In this document: positions 59,869 to 64,000 of the stretch, in pieces
Numbering within the stretch: the stretch's first letter is position 1
How the letters are laid out: every line of letters begins with the position of its first letter
NCBI GenBank assembly: GCA_965216945.1
Contig: CBDCGU010000003.1
Location: 2,852,001-2,916,000 of the forward strand
Direction of reading: 5' to 3'
Origin: DATHZQ01 sp965216945
GTDB taxonomy: Bacteria > Actinomycetota > Acidimicrobiia > Spongiisociales > UBA5794
Length of the DNA: 64,000 nt
The notes under the pieces: model-generated
What the model saw: the letters and a program-made list of their open reading frames with translations, nothing else
Databases searched by the model: none
Told to the model about the DNA's origin: nothing
Translations under genes and position numbers: made by a program

Positions 59869-60592
59869 TACCGCGACCGCCCCGTTTGCTCACGCTGCCG
59901 TGCGCAGTGACTGGCCGGTGCTGGTGGCGCTGCCCGCCGTTTGCGCCATGTTGGTGCTCGCCGTGCCGGCCGTCGGTTGGTGGATGGTGCTCGTGGCGAC
60001 AGTGGTGTACGCGGCAGGGTTTCGAGCCTTCGTCGAAGCGCAGTCCGCAGATGCAACGGCTCAGCAGTTGCTCGGGTCGCTCGGGCGTATCAGCGAGATG
60101 AACGGTGCGGTGGTCGAGGGGCACAGCCGGCGGACGGCCGAATTGGCCCATCGCATCGGCTCGAAGCTGGATCTCGGTGAGCAGCAGATGGCGACGGTGG
60201 TTGCCGCTGCCCGCGTCCACACGGTGGGTCTCGTCGGGCGGGAGGAGCCACCGCGAATACGACCCGGTTTTGATCACAACGCCGTGGCGCGGTGGACCCG
60301 GTCGATCGTCGGGAGCTGCGACTCCCTCCACGAGGTCGCCCAATTGGCCGGTGCGGAGGGGAGCGGAGTGCTCGCTGCGATCGTCGACGTCGCCGCGACC
60401 TATGACGAGGCGCGCAACGGCATGGGCATGACCCCGGCAGCTGCATTCGCGCTGGTGAGTCGGGAGACGCCACCCCAGGAGGCAGCAGTGACCGCGGCCC
60501 TGGCGGCCGTTCTTGGAGAGGACGGTGTGATTGTGTCCGGGTCAGCGCTCCAGAGCGGAGCCGCCCTCGCCATGGACACCGTGACGGAATAG
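59855..60592 (+). CDS. Membrane protein with degenerate HD domain
   Basis: 245 residues: two membrane segments (about 20-60), then a region resembling the preceding HD-GYP domain but without its catalytic residues. The first part is kept (EGHSRRTAELAHRIG), but the HD dyad has become VHTVG and no GYP-like motif is seen. Probably a non-enzymatic partner or a decayed copy. It overlaps the active-type gene by 14 bases, so the two are translated together. Its end overlaps the convergent DUF5317 gene by 51 bases. Confidence 0.7.
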   Translation: MRVSDTATAPFAHAAVRSDWPVLVALPAVCAMLVLAVPAVGWWMVLVATVVYAAGFRAFVEAQSADATAQQLLGSLGRISEMNGAVVEGHSRRTAELAHRIGSKLDLGEQQMATVVAAARVHTVGLVGREEPPRIRPGFDHNAVARWTRSIVGSCDSLHEVAQLAGAEGSGVLAAIVDVAATYDEARNGMGMTPAAAFALVSRETPPQEAAVTAALAAVLGEDGVIVSGSALQSGAALAMDTVTE

Positions 60593-61102
60593 ACGGGGCC
60601 GCCGCCGTGTCATCGCCTCGGCGAATACACCGAGGCCGATGGCGAGAAAGACGTCACCCATGGAGATGACGGCGCCGGGCAGCGGGATCAGATCGCCGAG
60701 GAACGGCAGGCGAGTCGACTCGTCCAGCAGCACATGCTTGCCGCCCAGCACCGGATCGGCGCTGCCGCCGGCGATCTCGACAGCCGCCGGCAGGACCGGC
60801 ATACCTGCGTTCATGGCGATCACGGTGAAGTTCATGAGGATGCCGATGCCTGCGATCCACATGCCAGGGGCAGTGCGGTTGATGGCCACCATCCCCAAGA
60901 TGGAGACGTAGGACAGCAGCAAGAGGCCAACGGCGAGCGAGCTGTTCTCGGCGGGAAGCTGCGCCGCCACGAGCTGCATCGCAAACCCGAGCAGGAGCAG
61001 CCACCATGCTCGCGTCTCGACATCGAGCAGGTGTTGGAGCCGACCACCTCTGGCAAGGCCGACGACCACCGAGATCGCCAGGACAAAGAGAACCCATGCC
61101 AC
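60542..61102 (-). CDS. DUF5317 family membrane protein
   Basis: 186 residues with five or six membrane segments. NAGMPVLPAAVE after a membrane helix and the LIPLPGAVISMGDVFLAIGL block are characteristic of DUF5317, an actinobacterial and Firmicutes membrane family of unknown role. The last 51 bases run antisense to the degenerate HD gene. ATG 61102 follows a TAGATT box by 11 bases. Confidence 0.78.
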   Translation of the reverse strand: MAWVLFVLAISVVVGLARGGRLQHLLDVETRAWWLLLLGFAMQLVAAQLPAENSSLAVGLLLLSYVSILGMVAINRTAPGMWIAGIGILMNFTVIAMNAGMPVLPAAVEIAGGSADPVLGGKHVLLDESTRLPFLGDLIPLPGAVISMGDVFLAIGLGVFAEAMTRRRPRLFRHGVHGEGGSALER

Positions 61103-61274
61103 AGGCCGAATCTAGTGCCCTTGGAGCGTTCTCCGACCAGGTCATCTGGCCGGCATCACCGCGCGGCGACTGCTCTTTGGAACACCGGGGCTAACACTGG
61201 TCGCCGTGGTCGCCACGGAGCGGGGCGTGTCACACCCCTATGCTCGCCGCATCGGGAGCGCCGCGGGAGGTTCC

Positions 61275-62042
61275 ATGCTTCGCTATGAGACGATCGGTCC
61301 TCGAGCCGTGCTGACCATCGACGATCCCGAGCGGCGTAATCCGATGTCCACCGACGTGATGAAGGGGTTGCTGGATGGGATCCGCACCGCCGCCGAGGAC
61401 GATGCCGTTCGCGTGATCGTCATCACGGGCGCCGGTGACAAGGCATTCTCGGCCGGTGGCGACCTTGCCTCCGGCTTTGTCGACGATCCGATCGAGAGCC
61501 ACGGAGCGCGCGGAGCGCTGGCCGACCTGCTGCGCGAGATGCGGCGGTGCGGCAAGCCGGTGATCGCCCGCGTCAATGGCCATGCCCTCGCCGGCGGGTT
61601 CGGGCTCGCCGCAGCTTGCGACATCGTCATCGCCGTCGACCGCGCGACGTTCGGCGCCCCGGAGATCAAGATCGGACTGTGGCCGATGATGATCGGCGCC
61701 GTGCTGGCGCGGCTGGTGCCACAACGGATCATGTTCGAGCTGATGGCGACGGGCCGCAGGATCGACGCCGTCGATGCACAGCGCATCGGCGTGGTGTCTC
61801 GTGTCGTGGCGGCCGATGAGCTGGACGCCGCCGTTGATGAGACGGTCGAGGCGCTCGTCGCCACGAGCCCGGCGATGCTGTCGTTGGGCAAGCAGGCGTT
61901 CTATGCGGTCGAGGACATGCCGCTCGACGTGGCGCTCGACCATCTCCAGATCGGGCTGACGGCGGTCGCTGCGACAGAAGACGGGCCGGAAGGGATCCGG
62001 GCCTTTCTCGAGAAGCGAGAGCCAGTCTGGAAGGGCCGGTAG
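61275..62042 (+). CDS. Enoyl-CoA hydratase/isomerase family protein
   Basis: 255 residues of the crotonase fold. The oxyanion segments are FSAGGDLASGF and NGHALAGGFGLA. PEIKIGLWPMM sits where hydratases carry the second catalytic acid and has Glu. It is followed 6 bases on by a small biotin-carrier gene, an unusual pairing that suggests a CoA-ester carboxylation pathway such as leucine or isoprenoid breakdown. GGGAGG precedes ATG 61275. Confidence 0.88.
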   Translation: MLRYETIGPRAVLTIDDPERRNPMSTDVMKGLLDGIRTAAEDDAVRVIVITGAGDKAFSAGGDLASGFVDDPIESHGARGALADLLREMRRCGKPVIARVNGHALAGGFGLAAACDIVIAVDRATFGAPEIKIGLWPMMIGAVLARLVPQRIMFELMATGRRIDAVDAQRIGVVSRVVAADELDAAVDETVEALVATSPAMLSLGKQAFYAVEDMPLDVALDHLQIGLTAVAATEDGPEGIRAFLEKREPVWKGR

Positions 62043-62048
62043 GGGAGC

Positions 62049-62258
62049 GTGCTCGTTCGCTGCGACATGCTGGCGACCGTGTGGCGGGTGAGGGTCGCCG
62101 CCGGCGACCAGGTGGCTGCGGGAGACGAGCTCATCGTGCTCGAGTCGATGAAAATGGAGATTCCGGTGTACGCACCGGCCAACGGCGTGGTCGCGAGCGT
62201 GTTGGTCGCTGAGGGCCAATCAGTCGACGAGGGCGATCCGCTCGTACAGCTCGGTTGA
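62049..62258 (+). CDS. Small biotin carrier protein (biotinyl domain)
   Basis: 69 residues, a complete biotinyl domain and no more. The attachment motif is ESMKME with the Lys for biotin. Flanking strands fit the hammerhead: VAAGDQVAAGDELIVL before, ANGVVASVLVAEGQSV after. It would need a separate biotin carboxylase and a carboxyltransferase; one of the latter is encoded at 43597. Starts on GTG, 6 bases behind the enoyl-CoA hydratase. Confidence 0.88.
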   Translation: MLVRCDMLATVWRVRVAAGDQVAAGDELIVLESMKMEIPVYAPANGVVASVLVAEGQSVDEGDPLVQLG

Positions 62259-62265
62259 CCGTTGC

Positions 62266-62904
62266 TCAGCCGAAGAGCTCAGCAACGTCGGCGGCGAGTG
62301 ACTCCTCGGTCACGGTCCCGAAGTGGCGTTTGGCGATCGTGCCGTCGGCGCTGATGAAGAAGGTGGCGGGGAGACCGAGCGGTCGGTACTCGTCGTTGAC
62401 TTCGTCCTTCTCGTCGAAACCCAGCGGGTAGGCCACGCCGATCTCTTCGGCGAACTCCTCGGCTGCGACGACATCGTCCTGGACGGCCACTCCGATGACC
62501 GCGACCTCGGGGTGTGCGGTGGCAAACGCATCGATCGCGGGCATCTCGGCCCGACAGGGGAAGCACCACGAGGCCCACAGGTTGAGGATGACGGGACGGC
62601 CGTCTTCGGCCAGATGGTGCGACAGCGTGAAGGCGGTGCCGGTGTTGGTGGGTACCGAGAAATCGGGAGCGGCGTCGTCACCGGACGGCCCGTCCGCCTG
62701 TGCAGCGAGCTCCTGGAGGGTCGGAGCGTCATCGAGCGCAGCACCGGGTGCCTCGGCCTGCTGTTGTTCGGCATCGTCCAGCACCAGCCACACCCCGGCG
62801 GCGACGAGGAGCATCACTGCAGCTGCGATCACGAGCCGGGCGCCGCGGCGCGGCTCAGCAGCGGACCGCGGTGCTGGTTCTTCGGTGATGTCGGAGTCCG
62901 TCAT
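62266..62904 (-). CDS. TlpA/ResA-like thioredoxin, membrane-anchored
   Basis: 212 residues: an N-terminal membrane anchor (about 24-42), an acidic linker, then a redoxin domain. The CxxC is WCFPC in LNLWASWCFPCRAEMP, and the cis-Pro is in LGLPATFF. Located outside the membrane, it would reduce or exchange disulfides, for instance in cytochrome c maturation or oxidative folding. A TAACGT box 8 bases before the ATG suggests a near-leaderless transcript. Divergent from the sulfite-oxidase-fold gene. Confidence 0.88.
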   Translation of the reverse strand: MTDSDITEEPAPRSAAEPRRGARLVIAAAVMLLVAAGVWLVLDDAEQQQAEAPGAALDDAPTLQELAAQADGPSGDDAAPDFSVPTNTGTAFTLSHHLAEDGRPVILNLWASWCFPCRAEMPAIDAFATAHPEVAVIGVAVQDDVVAAEEFAEEIGVAYPLGFDEKDEVNDEYRPLGLPATFFISADGTIAKRHFGTVTEESLAADVAELFG

Positions 62905-62977
62905 CGTCGCCGACGTTAGCCATGGGTCGGAACAACGGAGCCTCGCGGGTGGTTGCCGGGGCGACCCGAACCGGAGG

Positions 62978-62983
62978 TACGAT
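62978..62983 (+). promoter_or_regulatory. -10 box of a leaderless promoter (TACGAT)
   Basis: TACGAT ends 6 bases before the ATG at 62990. Confidence 0.5.
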
Positions 62984-62989
62984 CCCGCC

Positions 62990-63601
62990 ATGAGCTTCTT
63001 CACTCGCAAGCGCGAAGAGCTGATCGAACAGGGCATCGATCCGGCTCGTGTGCCGCCGGGGCAATACCACACCGACCGGTTCCCCGTGCTCCACGCCGGC
63101 GTTGTGCCGGACGTGGATCTGACGACTTGGGACTTCGTTGTCGATGGTCTGGTGGCAACGCCGCGGAGGTGGACATGGGACGAGTTCAGGTCGATGCCGG
63201 CCGCGACTCTCACCGCAGACATCCACTGCGTGACCAAGTGGACCAAGCTCGACACCACCTGGGAGGGTGTGCCGGTGCGGGACGTCTGGGAGCAGCTGGA
63301 CGCGGACCCGTCGGCGACCCACGTGCTGATCAACGCGTATCACGGGTTCACCGCCAACCTCCCGATCGAGGACTTCCTGCGGGAAGGCAACCTGTTCGCC
63401 CACACGTACGCAGGCGAAGCGCTGGAGCTCGAGCACGGCTACCCGCTGCGCCTGGTCGTGCCTCATCTGTACTTCTGGAAGTCCGTCAAATGGGTACGTG
63501 GATTCACCGTGATGGACCATGACGAGCCGGGCTTCTGGGAGCGCAACGGCTATCACATGTATGGCGACCCCTTCAAGGAGCAGCGTTTCTGGGGGGACTG
63601 A
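62990..63601 (+). CDS. Sulfite-oxidase-family molybdopterin oxidoreductase
   Basis: 203 residues, the single Moco domain of the sulfite oxidase/MsrP fold. The molybdenum-ligand Cys is in DIHCVTKWTK, the RFPVLHAG opening is usual for the family, and KSVKWVRGF lies near the end. There is no Tat signal, unlike MsrP, so it is cytosolic. The substrate is unknown; sulfite or a related oxyanion or sulfoxide is plausible. Requires molybdenum, supplied by the ModABC importer at 7854-10449. Starts by leaderless promoter. Confidence 0.88.
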   Translation: MSFFTRKREELIEQGIDPARVPPGQYHTDRFPVLHAGVVPDVDLTTWDFVVDGLVATPRRWTWDEFRSMPAATLTADIHCVTKWTKLDTTWEGVPVRDVWEQLDADPSATHVLINAYHGFTANLPIEDFLREGNLFAHTYAGEALELEHGYPLRLVVPHLYFWKSVKWVRGFTVMDHDEPGFWERNGYHMYGDPFKEQRFWGD

Positions 63602-63676
63602 CACATCGTCCGCAGATGCGCACTGGCGGCGGCGGATCTGATCCTTGGGGCCCGTGTGAGAGGTGATCTGAGCTCC

Positions 63677-64000
63677 GTGAGAGCCGTCGTGTTCGACGTC
63701 GGCGAGACGCTCATCGACGAGATGAGCTCGTGGCGTGCGTTTGCCGATCACGTGGGGGTGCCGGTGCAACGTGTCGTGGGCGAGTTGGAGCGTGCGGCGG
63801 CCGAGGGGCGCCATCATCGCGAGGCGCTCGAAACCGCAGCCGGCCGTCCGCTCGTGTCCGGCGAGTTCACGTACGTGCCCGGCCCCGACGATCTCTACCC
63901 GGATGCGATGCCGGCGCTGCGGCGGCTGCAGGAGGCCGGCTACGTCATCGGGATCGTCGGCAACCAACCCGAGGCGATCGAACCCTTCCTGCGGGGTCTC
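63677..64000 (+). CDS. HAD-superfamily hydrolase, cut by the window end
   Basis: The first 108 codons, open to the last base of the window. Motif I is VVFDVGETL (HAD nucleophile Asp with the GET pattern of HAD-IA phosphatases), motif II is GIVGNQP. The GTG at 63677 has an AGAGG stretch upstream. The rest, including motifs III and IV, lies beyond the window. Confidence 0.75.
   Translation, partial: MRAVVFDVGETLIDEMSSWRAFADHVGVPVQRVVGELERAAAEGRHHREALETAAGRPLVSGEFTYVPGPDDLYPDAMPALRRLQEAGYVIGIVGNQPEAIEPFLRGL

Noticed and set aside
1..64000. CRISPR arrays, tRNA or rRNA genes, insertion sequences, phage or defence islands
   Set aside because: None seen. The repeats found are single inverted or two-copy dispersed repeats, not regularly spaced arrays, and no transposase, integrase or Cas-like motif was recognised.

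Overview
The window is high-GC bacterial chromosome, densely coded on both strands. It has no rRNA, tRNA, CRISPR array, insertion sequence or phage gene that I can recognise. The gene set and start signals point to an actinobacterium, possibly class Acidimicrobiia. Many genes start on an ATG or GTG 6-8 bases after a TAnnnT box (leaderless transcripts), GTG starts are frequent, secreted proteins carry Thr/Pro/Ala linkers, and families common in that phylum are present. The class assignment is an inference from these traits, not from a marker gene.

Layout. 1-14 kb: a GT-C membrane glycosyltransferase, an SGNH hydrolase, a divergent regulator/hydrolase pair sharing a perfect palindrome, LtrA, a rhodanese, then a molybdate island (XRE-PBP regulator, modA, modB, modC), a DUF2237 protein, an alpha/beta hydrolase, a TauE/SafE exporter and a class II glutamine amidotransferase. 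14-28 kb: a second TauE/SafE protein, the RNA helicase HrpA behind a perfect 21-bp inverted repeat, an SDR enzyme, an MFS transporter, a PAS-PAS adenylate cyclase, an enoyl-CoA hydratase, tryptophanase, a Usp-like protein, a RibD-C reductase and a secreted protein. 28-34 kb: a complete BMP-type (nucleoside-like) ABC uptake operon.

33.7-41.5 kb is the most interesting stretch. It carries two thioredoxin-reductase-like flavoproteins that both lack the catalytic CxxC. One is fused to a response-regulator receiver and overlaps a cNMP-binding histidine kinase. Between them lie a split transketolase pair and SoxR. The transketolase promoter carries a SoxR-type box in a 19-bp spacer, which suggests redox control of the pentose phosphate pathway. 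41-55 kb: a K+ channel, a Gfo/Idh/MocA oxidoreductase, a GNAT, an acyl-CoA carboxyltransferase, a third TauE/SafE protein, a DUF2461 protein, a frameshifted ABC exporter, a HAD hydrolase, transaldolase, a UAP-like pyrophosphorylase, a BCP peroxiredoxin, RlmN and a secreted lytic transglycosylase. 55-64 kb: a trans-3-hydroxy-L-proline dehydratase-like enzyme, gamma-glutamyltransferase, two HD-domain membrane proteins (the second degenerate), a DUF5317 protein, an enoyl-CoA hydratase with a small biotin carrier, a TlpA-like thioredoxin, a sulfite-oxidase-family molybdoenzyme and a HAD protein cut by the window end.

Themes: molybdenum (uptake island at 7-10 kb, Mo-enzyme at 63 kb), sulfur export and oxidation (three TauE, rhodanese, sulfite-oxidase fold), and redox sensing (SoxR, TrxR-like proteins, peroxiredoxin, TlpA).
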